This document shows positions 27,482-36,591 of a stretch of 64,000 bases of DNA, one piece after another (the first letter of the stretch is position 1; the number at the start of each line of letters is the position of its first letter). This stretch comes from Maribacter algarum (ex Lu et al. 2025) (nom. illeg.) (GTDB lineage Bacteria; Bacteroidota; Bacteroidia; Flavobacteriales; Flavobacteriaceae). Under the pieces are notes generated by a model. It was not told the origin of the DNA. It made no database searches and saw only the letters and a program-made list of their open reading frames with translations. The translations under genes and the position numbers were made by a program. The DNA is taken from positions 62,001-126,000 of the forward strand of contig CANMAW010000005.1 of the NCBI GenBank assembly GCA_947495915.1, read 5' to 3'.

Positions 27482-28770
27482 TGTTTTCTAACTCGCGAAA
27501 GTATGCGTTCGATAATAACGGAAGCCAAAAAAAGCAACCACAGCAACATTGTTAAATCTTTTGAAATACTACGTCGTTTTAATTTTGACGGTTTTTGATA
27601 CACGGGTTGCAATTCAACACCTGAAATAATTCGCTGATCTGTCATTTCTAACTTGCCGATATCGCTATTTGTTACACTAAGCAACTTTAATAATTTTTCT
27701 CCAAGTTGTTCACCAACTATATTCTCACTATTTAATGGGCTAGTTAAATAATATTCGTACATTTTATGACCTGGTACAATCAAATTATTTTGCAAACCAT
27801 TGGGTTTATAAACTAAAACAGTGCCTAAAAAGTCATCAGGCACCAATTCAATTGCATCTACCACAAGGGCGGTTAATTCACTAAAAGTTATGTTAGCGCT
27901 ACTCTTATTAATAACTATAGGTTGATCAATAAATTTAGAGATAGCCATTAATGATCTTTCCAAATAAAAGATTTGTTGTTGCAACGTATCATGAAGTATT
28001 ATACCCACTTGAATAGCACTTTGTTGATGAAGTTTCAACCAATTTCGATTGGTGGTATTTAAAATCTGAATACTGTCTTTTTCATTATTAAGCAACACTT
28101 TAGAATCATTAAAAGGTATAGTATCTGTTTTATAAGTAAAGCTATTCGCATTACTAATTGCTGTTTTTATAAATGCTTGGTTTTGCTTTTGTACTGCTTT
28201 AATAGGTGTTAAAACCTCATTCTGAGATTCTAGCACTATCCACTTCGTATTTGCAGAGATTAGCGGTCTTTTACCGCGAATACCCTTTATTAATCCCTTG
28301 GCAAAAACTATCACACTATCGGAGGGAATGGTATACATATTTTGAGCCAATTGCCAATACGGAATCACTTCATCTTGGTTATTCCCTTGATAGTCTTCTA
28401 GTAATGGAAAATTCTTTGCTAAAACTCTTATGGCATCATCAGAAACCGAATCTAAAAATGAACTGATTTGTTCTTCTTTTAGTAAGCTGGGTTCAATAAT
28501 ATAAGTAACAGGTAGATTTTTGACCTTTTTTTTAAGACTAGGACCGGCCATTATAAAGACTAACAAAGTCAACATAAACAAACGTAACAACAGCAACCAC
28601 CATTCATTAATATGTATGCTACTGGTTTGCTTTGGTTCTGATTCTTGTAACAATTTTATACTACCCACTTTAATGGTTAGCACCTTTTTACGACTCCATA
28701 AATGAATCGCTATAGGAATAAGCAAACCTAATAAACCCCATAGATATGTTGCGTTTGCAAATACCATCAA
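27478..28770 (-). CDS. BatA-domain membrane protein
   Basis: A 430-residue protein. The N-terminus has the BatA signature: a first helix (ATYLWGLLGLLIPIAIHLW), then SRKKVLTIKVGSIKLL and a second helix (LLLLRLFMLTLLVFIM). A periplasmic alpha/beta region follows, with a last helix near the C-terminus (LTMLLWLLFLASVIIERIL). It overlaps both neighbours by 4 bp. In Bacteroides the Bat genes were linked to oxygen tolerance; the molecular role is unclear. Confidence 0.82.
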   Translation of the reverse strand: MMVFANATYLWGLLGLLIPIAIHLWSRKKVLTIKVGSIKLLQESEPKQTSSIHINEWWLLLLRLFMLTLLVFIMAGPSLKKKVKNLPVTYIIEPSLLKEEQISSFLDSVSDDAIRVLAKNFPLLEDYQGNNQDEVIPYWQLAQNMYTIPSDSVIVFAKGLIKGIRGKRPLISANTKWIVLESQNEVLTPIKAVQKQNQAFIKTAISNANSFTYKTDTIPFNDSKVLLNNEKDSIQILNTTNRNWLKLHQQSAIQVGIILHDTLQQQIFYLERSLMAISKFIDQPIVINKSSANITFSELTALVVDAIELVPDDFLGTVLVYKPNGLQNNLIVPGHKMYEYYLTSPLNSENIVGEQLGEKLLKLLSVTNSDIGKLEMTDQRIISGVELQPVYQKPSKLKRRSISKDLTMLLWLLFLASVIIERILSRVRKQ

Positions 28771-29663
28771 ATCAAGCGTTGTCTTTGTTTTAAAAAAAGA
28801 ATTAAAACATCAATTATAGAATCATTCATCTGAAAAACATGATGTTCAATATTATTTGACAACAAAACTTTTTTAGTATAGTCAAGCGTTTTTTGAACAT
28901 TATTTACATAGTTTTCTTTAGCGGTTTTAGCATCAACTTTAATCTTGGTGCCTAGTTCTAGATCTTCAAAAATCAGAAATCCCTCATAATCAAAATCAAT
29001 TTCGTTTTTTCCTAAAACTTGAAGAACAATAACTTCGTTAAACTTTGTTTTTAAACCTTTAATCGTAGCAGTAAGCTCGCTAGATTCTTCATGTAAATCG
29101 GTAATAAAAAACAATATTTCCTTACTATTTCTTCCTTGTAATTTTTTTAATTCATCTACCTCTTCTGGCCACTTACCTTTGGCATTTAATTCGGCTAACT
29201 CATGAATAAATTTTGAATAATGTTTTTTATGATTATTTGGAAGCACAGTAGTAAGTTTACTATCATTTAAAGCAAATAATCCAATTTGATCCCCTTGGTT
29301 TTGTGCTATTTTGGCCAATGAGGCAATTACTACCTTCGCGTATTCGAGCTTAGATAGCCCGCTTTCTTGATGTAACATTGATTTACTCGCATCAAGAATA
29401 AACTTAACGGTAACTTGAGTGTCAATTTCTGACTGCTTAATATAATATCTACCTGTTCGGGCTAATATCTTCCAATCTAACAATCGTAAATCGTCTCCCG
29501 CTTCATAGGCGCGATATTGACTAAATGTTAAACCAACCCCTACCCGACGACTGCTATTTAATCCTGACAAAAATCCATCACTAACTACCCTTGCAATCAA
29601 TGAAAGGCCTGAAAGACTATTGATAATTTCGGGCCGTAATAGTTCTTGATAGTTTTGATTCAA
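28767..29663 (-). CDS. DUF58 (VWA-like) protein
   Basis: A 298-residue cytosolic protein of the DUF58 family that accompanies MoxR ATPases. The family motif GLNSSRRVGVGLTFSQYRAYEAGDDLRLLDWKILARTGRYYIKQ-type region is present near residues 33-78. A VWA-like MIDAS segment follows (FILDASKSM, and later FFITDLHEES). It is probably a partner of the MoxR chaperone-like ATPase encoded 18 bp upstream. Confidence 0.92.
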   Translation of the reverse strand: MNQNYQELLRPEIINSLSGLSLIARVVSDGFLSGLNSSRRVGVGLTFSQYRAYEAGDDLRLLDWKILARTGRYYIKQSEIDTQVTVKFILDASKSMLHQESGLSKLEYAKVVIASLAKIAQNQGDQIGLFALNDSKLTTVLPNNHKKHYSKFIHELAELNAKGKWPEEVDELKKLQGRNSKEILFFITDLHEESSELTATIKGLKTKFNEVIVLQVLGKNEIDFDYEGFLIFEDLELGTKIKVDAKTAKENYVNNVQKTLDYTKKVLLSNNIEHHVFQMNDSIIDVLILFLKQRQRLI

Positions 29664-29681
29664 TTTTAATTTATTATCGGA

Positions 29682-30674
29682 TTATAGGATAGCTTCTAAT
29701 AAATGTTGCGTGACATTATCAGCGTTTAAACCCTCTGCCTCTGCTCTAAAATTTAGGAGTATGCGATGCCTTAGTACCGGATACGCCACATGTTTCAAAT
29801 CATCTAACGTCACCGCCAATCTTCCCGCTTGAAGCGCTCTCGCCTTTGCCGTAAGAATCATTGCTTGTCCGGCTCTGGGCCCAGCACCCCAACTCACCCA
29901 TTCTTTTACATAATCATTGGCAGTTGAATCTGGTCTAGTTGCTCTTACAACCTTGCTTACCTTATCAATTAAGTCATCACTAATCGGAATTTCTCGAACC
30001 AATTCTTGAAGACGAAGTATTTCTTTTCCAGATAATACCCTATTAACTTTTTCCTTTGCTATTCCTGTAGTTTTCTTTAAAATATTATTTTCTTCGGATG
30101 CAGTTGGGTAGCCTATTTTGATATAAAGTAAAAACCGATCTTGTTGTGCCTCAGGAAGCGGAAAAGTACCAGATTGTTCTATTGGATTTTGCGTCGCAAG
30201 AATAAAAAAGGGTCGGTCTAAAGCATAGGTTTTTCCCGAATACGTTACTTCAAACTCTTGCATTGCTTCCAATAACGCAGCTTGTGTTTTCGGAGGTGTA
30301 CGGTTGATTTCATCTGCTAAAATGATATTCGAGAATATGGGTCCTTTTTTAAATTCAAAAAACTTTTTACCAGTGGTTTGATCTTCTTCTATAATTTCTG
30401 TTCCTATAATATCCGAAGGCATTAAGTCAGGAGTAAACTGAATCCGTTTAAAATCTAAATCAATTGTTTCAGCAAGTGTACGTATCATTAAGGTTTTTGC
30501 TAGGCCCGGTACGCCTTCTAAAAGTGCGTGACCCCCAGCCAAAAACGTGATTAAAAGATGTTCAATTGTTTCCTCTTGGCCCACAATAACTTTCGTCATT
30601 TCCTTTTTTAACTCGATGAGTTTTTCAGTGAGCGTTTTCACCTCCTGTTGTATTTCTAACAGTTTTTTATCCAT
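29682..30674 (-). CDS. MoxR-family AAA+ ATPase
   Basis: A 330-residue AAA+ protein. Walker A is GVPGLAKT, Walker B ILADEINRTPPKTQAALLEAMQE, and sensor 1 ILATQNPIEQSGTFPLPEAQQDRF, all typical of MoxR. MoxR proteins act as chaperones that fold or insert metal or cofactor into partner proteins with VWA domains. The downstream DUF58 and BatA-like genes fit this role. It is preceded by a DUF4159 gene with an 11-bp gap. Confidence 0.95.
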   Translation of the reverse strand: MDKKLLEIQQEVKTLTEKLIELKKEMTKVIVGQEETIEHLLITFLAGGHALLEGVPGLAKTLMIRTLAETIDLDFKRIQFTPDLMPSDIIGTEIIEEDQTTGKKFFEFKKGPIFSNIILADEINRTPPKTQAALLEAMQEFEVTYSGKTYALDRPFFILATQNPIEQSGTFPLPEAQQDRFLLYIKIGYPTASEENNILKKTTGIAKEKVNRVLSGKEILRLQELVREIPISDDLIDKVSKVVRATRPDSTANDYVKEWVSWGAGPRAGQAMILTAKARALQAGRLAVTLDDLKHVAYPVLRHRILLNFRAEAEGLNADNVTQHLLEAIL

Positions 30675-30685
30675 TAAAATTTCGT

Positions 30686-31306
30686 TTAAGATGTAAGCGC
30701 ATACATCACTATATTTACCCCAAAACGGGTATTATCTATTTTGTACCAACGTTTGTTTCTAAAATCATAATCCCATTCACAACCATAATCTTTATTACTA
30801 TACAGTACTCCTATTCTACCATTAATTTCTATGGCTTTCAAATACTCATGAATCAAGTCATCACCCCATCCATTCAATTCTTGCGATGTTGTTGGCGGGC
30901 CATCATCAAAATGAAAAAACACGGAGTACAACTGGTGGTTATTTGGTATTTTTTGCAATGCTTCAGGCCCAAATATTTCTTCCATTTGACGTTCAAATGA
31001 TTTGGCAAACAGACCGTCAATATCATGATTACAATCATCTACAAATACAAAACCACCGTTGTTCACATACTTCTCAAAATTTTCTCTTTCCTTTTTAGTG
31101 AATTGCACTAATTTATGACCTGACAAATAGCAAAAAGGGCAATTGAAAATATCATCACTAGCTAGCGTAATTATATTTTCTTTTTTATCAACAGCCAGCG
31201 TAGTATACTCCACCAAAGAGTTTAAAAGATTTGAGGGCATGCGTTGGTCAACATCCCAGTCACCAGATTCATATTGTAAACGCGTGAAGAAAAACTCGTT
31301 ATTCAA
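30686..31306 (-). CDS. DUF4159 protein
   Basis: A 206-residue protein. The DUF4159 pattern is seen: FFFTRLQYESGDWDVDQRMPSNLLNSLVEYTTL at the start, FNCPFCYLSGHKLVQFTKKERENFEKYVNNGGFVFVDDC in the middle and VLYSNKDYGCEWDYD at the end. The fold is glutamine-amidotransferase-like and the function is unknown. In many Bacteroidota the gene leads the MoxR/DUF58 operon, as here. The protein has no obvious signal peptide with this start. Confidence 0.85.
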   Translation of the reverse strand: MNNEFFFTRLQYESGDWDVDQRMPSNLLNSLVEYTTLAVDKKENIITLASDDIFNCPFCYLSGHKLVQFTKKERENFEKYVNNGGFVFVDDCNHDIDGLFAKSFERQMEEIFGPEALQKIPNNHQLYSVFFHFDDGPPTTSQELNGWGDDLIHEYLKAIEINGRIGVLYSNKDYGCEWDYDFRNKRWYKIDNTRFGVNIVMYALTS

Positions 31307-31335
31307 TCTATACTTTTAATTTAACACTTTGTACG

Positions 31336-31373
31336 TAAAAAGAACCTCCGAGGATTTAAAACTTCGGAGGTTC
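31336..31373 (-). terminator. Terminator of the tldD-tldE operon
   Basis: A 10-bp stem (GAACCTCCGA / TCGGAGGTTC) with a 12-base loop is followed on the minus strand by TTTTT. It lies 20 bp after the TldE-type gene stop and before the DUF4159 gene, separating the two operons. Confidence 0.85.
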
Positions 31374-31392
31374 ATCAATATTTCAACATATA

Positions 31393-32706
31393 TTAAACAG
31401 CATCAGATAAACTAGTGAAAGTAAAATCTCTTATTTTCATGTAAGGAATCAAATTACCTTCAACCCGTACCTGTTTGCCTAGAGTTTCCAAATTATTGAG
31501 CATAATAATCGGACTTTCATTAAATCTAAAATTCTTTACAGGATATTTAATGGCACCGTTTTCAATGTAAAACGTTCCATCACGGGTCAAACCAGTATAA
31601 AGTAAAGTTTGTGGATCTACAGATCGAATGTACCACAATCTAGTAACTAAAATACCTTTCTTGGTGCTTTTGATCAATTCCTCCAACGAAGCATCACCAC
31701 CAGCCATAATAAAATTACTAGGATAAGGAACTGGCTCTACTCCTTTTTCAGCTGCCCAAAATCGATCATAAGCCAAGTTTTTCACAATACCATTTTCAAT
31801 CCAAGTTGTTTTCTTGAGTGGTTGTCCTGATCCATTCCAAGTAGCGCTAGGCACTTCCGAATTTAAAGGATCAGACCATATCTTCACTCTTTCATCAACT
31901 ATCTTTTCACCAATTTTATTTCCACCATCTTTTGACATGAAACTTCTGCCTTCATCTGCCGATCTTGCGCCAATTGATCTACCCAAACCGTTTAAAAGCC
32001 CTAAGCCGGCAGAGGGTTCTAAAATTACGGTATACTTACCTGGCTCGATAGCTTTCGCCTCTCTTGACATTACGGCCTTTTCAATTGCTGTATTGGAAGC
32101 CTCCGTTGCATTGAATTTAGTAACATCATTAAAATCACGCGTTACCCATCCTGAACCAGTTCCATCATTAGTACGCATGGTTACAGTGAATTCAAGGTTT
32201 GTCGATTTATTATAAGCGAACAATCCTTTCGTATTCATCATGGCACTAAACCCTGCTGAATCATCTAAAAAGCCTGCAGCGGTAACATCTTTAGAAACTG
32301 CTGGTTCGATACTACTATTTGCAACCTCAGCACGAAATTCGGGAGTAATATTCGCCGTACTCTCTACATAATTAATTGCTTTATCATACACCTGAGGGCC
32401 TAGCGGACCCATAAATTCAGGATTTTCAGGTGATAACTTTGCTAACTCTTCTGATCGTGCAACTACCCTCTTTAAAGATTCATCGTCAAACTCATCAATA
32501 GTAGCGGTTCCCATTTTTTTACCAAAATTTGATTGCACAACCAAAGTTTGATTTGATCGATGCCCAGAGGTAGATACCGAGTTTCGCGCATATCTTATAT
32601 TTCCGCTTTCACTACCATCTAAATTTACTTCGCAAGCATCGGCTTTAGAAAAGCTCAAGGCTTTCTCCATTATTTTTCTTGCTTCTTCTTCTGTATATAT
32701 TGCCAT
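31393..32706 (-). CDS. TldE/PmbA-family protease subunit
   Basis: A 437-residue partner of TldD. It has the family N-terminus (EEEARKIMEKALSFSKADACEVNLDGSESGNIRYARN) and the C-terminal barrel half (GILVTRLWYIRSVDPQTLLYTGLTRDGTFYIENG). In well-studied systems the TldD-TldE heterodimer is a zinc protease degrading unfolded peptides and processing microcin or quorum peptides; TldE lacks the zinc site. Here it follows the TldD gene by 27 bp. Confidence 0.92.
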   Translation of the reverse strand: MAIYTEEEARKIMEKALSFSKADACEVNLDGSESGNIRYARNSVSTSGHRSNQTLVVQSNFGKKMGTATIDEFDDESLKRVVARSEELAKLSPENPEFMGPLGPQVYDKAINYVESTANITPEFRAEVANSSIEPAVSKDVTAAGFLDDSAGFSAMMNTKGLFAYNKSTNLEFTVTMRTNDGTGSGWVTRDFNDVTKFNATEASNTAIEKAVMSREAKAIEPGKYTVILEPSAGLGLLNGLGRSIGARSADEGRSFMSKDGGNKIGEKIVDERVKIWSDPLNSEVPSATWNGSGQPLKKTTWIENGIVKNLAYDRFWAAEKGVEPVPYPSNFIMAGGDASLEELIKSTKKGILVTRLWYIRSVDPQTLLYTGLTRDGTFYIENGAIKYPVKNFRFNESPIIMLNNLETLGKQVRVEGNLIPYMKIRDFTFTSLSDAV

Positions 32707-32733
32707 TTTTATAATCTCTATATGAAACTAGAA

Positions 32734-34374
32734 TTAAACTGTTCTACCAGTGTTAATGACATTAATACCATTAAAACGTGTAGTAGAACTACCATGAGAA
32801 ACCGCACTTACTTGAGAAGGTTGGCCTTTACCATCGAAAAACGATCCGAATAATCGGTAATCATCCTTATCACATATTTTAGCGCATGCGTTCCAAAATT
32901 CTTGCGTATTCGATTGGTAGGCTACATCATTAAGCATGCCTACAATCTCACCGTTCTTAATTTCATAAAAGACAGTACCGCCAAACTGGAAATTATATCG
33001 CTGTTGATCAATAGAATAAGAACCTCTGCCGGCAATATAAATTCCCTTTTCAACATCTTTAATCATTTGACTTACCGAATAAGGGTCAGTACCAGCTTCT
33101 AAAGATATATTTGGCATTCTTTGGAATTGAACATCATTCCAACTCTGTGCATAACAACAACCGTGTGATTCATTTTGATCGATCATTTTCACTTGATCAC
33201 GAATTGCTTGATAGTTAACTAAAACTCCGTTTCTAATAATATCCCATTGTTTACATGGCACCCCTTCATCATCAAAACCTACAGCACCAAGGGAACCTTT
33301 TTGGGTTTTATCAGCAACGATGTTGACGATATCACTACCGTACTTGAAATTCTTAGATTTCCATTTATCGATTGTTGCAAAGCTTGTACCTGCATAGTTA
33401 GCCTCATACCCCAATACCCTATCTAATTCCGTTGGGTGCCCCACAGATTCGTGAATAGTTAAACCTAAATGATTTGGTTCTAACACAAGATCATACTTAC
33501 CAGGATCAACAGATTTAGCAGATAACATTTCTTTAGCTTGTTTAGCAGCTATAGTAGCGTCTTCAATCATATCATAACTGTTACGATATAATTTGAGACC
33601 GGCTGCACCAACAAGTTTCTCAGAATCTAGTCCGTCCATATACTCATACCCCATACCCATAGGAGCACTCATAGCCTGTCGAGTTTTAAATTTACCTGCT
33701 GCCTGATCTACTGCTGTTACTCCAAAAGTAGGCCAAATTCGATGTACATCTTGATCAATATAAGACCCGTCGGTTGAAGCAAAATACTTCTGTTCATTTA
33801 CCATGAAAAGTGCAGAGTTCACAAAATTCGCCCCATTATCGAGCGCTGCTGCATTCGCAGTAAGTAATAAATCAACTTTTTCAGAAACCGGAACATCTTT
33901 AAAGTCTTTTTGAATAGGAGTCTTCCATGAAACCTCACCTTGACCAGAAACTGGAGCTAACACCACAGGTTCTTTTTGAAACTTAGAATTCGCCTTTGCA
34001 ATATTTACTGCTTGTATTGTAGCTTTTTTTATACCATCTTCGCTCACATTATTAGTTGAGGCAAATCCCCAAGTACCATTTACGATAACTCTAATTCCTA
34101 TACCAAAAGATTCTGTATTGACTACATTTTGAACTTTGTCTTCACGAGTAAAGACATATTGGTTTAAATACCTACCAATTCGTGCGTCTGCGTAAGTGGC
34201 TCCCATTGAAGTTGCAGTATTCAGTGCAACATCGGCCATACGTTTTTTTACCAAAACATCCATACCTGGGGCAAGTAGTGCTTCTACGGCAATGTTATTT
34301 CCCATCATTGTTGATGGTATTAACAATGCACCTGCGCCCAAACCAGACATTTGAACAAAGTCTCTTCTTTTCAT
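32734..34374 (-). CDS. TldD-family metalloprotease, Tat-exported
   Basis: A 546-residue protein. It begins with a twin-arginine-type signal (MKRRDFVQMSGLGAGALLIP), so unlike E. coli TldD it is probably exported. The zinc motif HESVGHPTELDR (HExxxH) is intact. GCCYAQSWNDVQF and IYIAGRGSYSIDQQRYNFQFGG are family segments near the C-terminus. It forms an operon with the TldE-type gene that follows. The substrate is unknown. Confidence 0.92.
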   Translation of the reverse strand: MKRRDFVQMSGLGAGALLIPSTMMGNNIAVEALLAPGMDVLVKKRMADVALNTATSMGATYADARIGRYLNQYVFTREDKVQNVVNTESFGIGIRVIVNGTWGFASTNNVSEDGIKKATIQAVNIAKANSKFQKEPVVLAPVSGQGEVSWKTPIQKDFKDVPVSEKVDLLLTANAAALDNGANFVNSALFMVNEQKYFASTDGSYIDQDVHRIWPTFGVTAVDQAAGKFKTRQAMSAPMGMGYEYMDGLDSEKLVGAAGLKLYRNSYDMIEDATIAAKQAKEMLSAKSVDPGKYDLVLEPNHLGLTIHESVGHPTELDRVLGYEANYAGTSFATIDKWKSKNFKYGSDIVNIVADKTQKGSLGAVGFDDEGVPCKQWDIIRNGVLVNYQAIRDQVKMIDQNESHGCCYAQSWNDVQFQRMPNISLEAGTDPYSVSQMIKDVEKGIYIAGRGSYSIDQQRYNFQFGGTVFYEIKNGEIVGMLNDVAYQSNTQEFWNACAKICDKDDYRLFGSFFDGKGQPSQVSAVSHGSSTTRFNGINVINTGRTV

Positions 34375-34498
34375 CTGTTAGTTTTTTGAATTTTAATTAG
34401 CTATTGCACAAGATAATCAAAAGCAGGTGCACTTAAAATAGCATATACCTACATAAGCTCACATTTAAGATAACTTTAAGAAGAAAAGTTTAATGTAT

Positions 34499-35224
34499 TT
34501 ATTCGGTAATAGCGTCCAAATCATGATAAGACACTATTCCTACTTGAGCCTTAATTGCCAACGCACCAATATACTGCTCTGCAGGTTTAAAGGAAAATAA
34601 AGCCCATTGAAACCTCTCATTGCTATCCCATTTAGTTTCTTGTAGTTCGGCCTTTTCATCAGAATCAAGCGACACTGAAAATTGATCTAGTGGAAATGAC
34701 AATCCGCTTCCCTCCGCTTTAATAAATGATTCCTTACGCGTCCAACATCTAAAGAAGGACTTTACGAGAGAAACCTTAGGTTGTTTTTCAAGACTTGTAA
34801 TTTCACAATCAGAGAAAAAATGTTGAGCCAATTCTAACGCATTAAAATCATCTTTAATGTATTCAATATCTACTCCTACTTCTTTCCCTTTAACAAAGGC
34901 AAATACCGCCATATCAGCGGAATGAGAAACATTAAACTTGATATCTGTTTCTGCTATATACGGCTTTCCATGAGCGGAGTACAAAAATTGAATGTCTTCG
35001 GGTTTTTGATTTAAATAGACTGACACCAGTTGTCTTAAAGTCCCTCGACTTATGATATAAGCTAAGCGATCTTTCTCAAATTTAAATCTGCCAGCACGTG
35101 CTTTCTCATCAACAGAAAGTATATCCAAATAATTAGGCATTTGTTCTTTATGCTTGTTAAATGAACAATACCACACCGCGGCATGATTGGGTTTTAAGTC
35201 AAGAACATCTGGTATATGTATCAA
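34499..35224 (-). CDS. 4'-phosphopantetheinyl transferase (Sfp type)
   Basis: A 241-residue enzyme that moves phosphopantetheine from CoA onto carrier-protein serines. Both motifs are present: VGVDIEYI and FFRCWTRKESFIKAEGSGL. The length and the two-lobe layout match Sfp-type enzymes, which activate peptide synthetases. It sits 4 bp downstream of the glycosyltransferase gene in the leftward NRPS operon, so it very likely primes the carrier domains encoded at 36592-40611, 46068-46310 and 46331-50455. Confidence 0.92.
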   Translation of the reverse strand: MIHIPDVLDLKPNHAAVWYCSFNKHKEQMPNYLDILSVDEKARAGRFKFEKDRLAYIISRGTLRQLVSVYLNQKPEDIQFLYSAHGKPYIAETDIKFNVSHSADMAVFAFVKGKEVGVDIEYIKDDFNALELAQHFFSDCEITSLEKQPKVSLVKSFFRCWTRKESFIKAEGSGLSFPLDQFSVSLDSDEKAELQETKWDSNERFQWALFSFKPAEQYIGALAIKAQVGIVSYHDLDAITE

Positions 35225-35228
35225 TATT

Positions 35229-36575
35229 TTAGATTTTAATTCCTTCGAAAAGAATTGGCGTCAAATCTTTATCCTTATACTTTGTGTAGGTACTGTGCAC
35301 TTTTACTAAAGTATCACTGCTGCTCTGATCGTTTAACATCTGAAGTACGTTTTTCCGAATTTGCTCAGTTGTATCCGTAATCATATTGCCCCGCTTTCCT
35401 AAACCATGGTATTCCATTTTTGCCGCATTTCCGTTTTGATCAGTATAACCTAAAGCGTATAATAGCATAGGTACTTTAAAGTGAATACATTCATTAATTG
35501 TGTTTATTCCGCAGGAAACAATAGCACAATCAGCTACTTCCAGTACATTTGGCTGTGACACCCAATTAAAAAGATGCACATTGGTAGCTTTGACATTAAA
35601 GGTTGTTACTTTCATCTTCGGACCTATGGAAACAATTAACACTACTTCGTTTACATCAGCCATTGCATCTATCACTTTTTGCATAAATGCAACATTGCCT
35701 TCCGCCAACGATCCAACCGAAAGATATACGAGTTGATGGTTTTGCGATTTCTTGTTTTCAAGTATTTCTGCCAAGCGATTATCAATTGTATCACCAACTA
35801 ATGCATGAATTCTTTTCTGAAATATCATCGGACCAATGTGCGAAATATTTGAAGCCCTTTTATGAGGAAATTCCAGTTCAGCCATCGTCATGGTTAAAAT
35901 AGGCAACCGTGTAAAGCTGTATAAAGGCGGTAATGTATTGACCAACATCCCCGCGGTATCAAAACCTAATTCTCTAGCAAATTTTTTAAACATCCATCTG
36001 CGATAGTTTTCAAAAGTCAACCGATTTAAAACTACCCTTGCATTAATTTTAGCTCTCATTTTCAACCAAGACCATGCTATTCCAATCTTAGAACCAGTAA
36101 ATCCTTTACCTGGAATTATTGATGTACGCACCGATGGACTATGAAAGCTTATGGTATCAGAAAACCATGTAGTGATTAATTTCACCGGAATCTTTAATTT
36201 AATTGCAACAAAAATAAATTCATGAATTTCAGTATCTACCAATATTAAATCGGGTTGCACAGCAGCTAATACCTTTTGATGCTCCTCTAGTTTTAAAATC
36301 TCTTTACCAGCAGAATAATGCGATTGTAAATGCGAAAAGTGAAACCTAAGTTTTTGAAACCAAGAAGCATTTAGCGGTCTTCGAGGATCTTGATAATCAA
36401 AAGTTATTTCTGGCACTTCGGCACATGAAAATCCGTTAGCCTCAATTCCTTTGGTGGTTTGGGGCTGGCACAAAAAAGTAATGGTATGCCCTTCTTTTTG
36501 TAATCGGGTAGCCATTTCAAAACTTGAATTTAGACGACCCACAAGTAAACCCGTCACTATTGCTATATGCGCCAT
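35229..36575 (-). CDS. GT1-type glycosyltransferase of the NRPS cluster
   Basis: A 448-residue protein with the GT-B fold of macrolide/UDP-glycosyltransferases. The N-terminal acceptor domain starts IAIVTGLLVGRLNSSFEMATRLQKEGH. The C-terminal donor domain has YLSVGSLAEGN and the signature region around WVSQPNVLEVADCAIVSCG followed by INECIHFKVPMLLYALGYTDQNGNA. It presumably adds a sugar to the peptide product. It is 16 bp after the NRPS stop and 4 bp before the PPTase start. No sugar-nucleotide biosynthesis genes are nearby, so it probably uses a common donor. Confidence 0.85.
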   Translation of the reverse strand: MAHIAIVTGLLVGRLNSSFEMATRLQKEGHTITFLCQPQTTKGIEANGFSCAEVPEITFDYQDPRRPLNASWFQKLRFHFSHLQSHYSAGKEILKLEEHQKVLAAVQPDLILVDTEIHEFIFVAIKLKIPVKLITTWFSDTISFHSPSVRTSIIPGKGFTGSKIGIAWSWLKMRAKINARVVLNRLTFENYRRWMFKKFARELGFDTAGMLVNTLPPLYSFTRLPILTMTMAELEFPHKRASNISHIGPMIFQKRIHALVGDTIDNRLAEILENKKSQNHQLVYLSVGSLAEGNVAFMQKVIDAMADVNEVVLIVSIGPKMKVTTFNVKATNVHLFNWVSQPNVLEVADCAIVSCGINTINECIHFKVPMLLYALGYTDQNGNAAKMEYHGLGKRGNMITDTTEQIRKNVLQMLNDQSSSDTLVKVHSTYTKYKDKDLTPILFEGIKI

Positions 36576-36591
36576 TTCTCTATAACTTATA

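Noticed and set aside
31814-32215. 133-codon plus-strand frame within the TldE-type gene.
   Set aside because: Antisense to a conserved coding region with no recognisable features.
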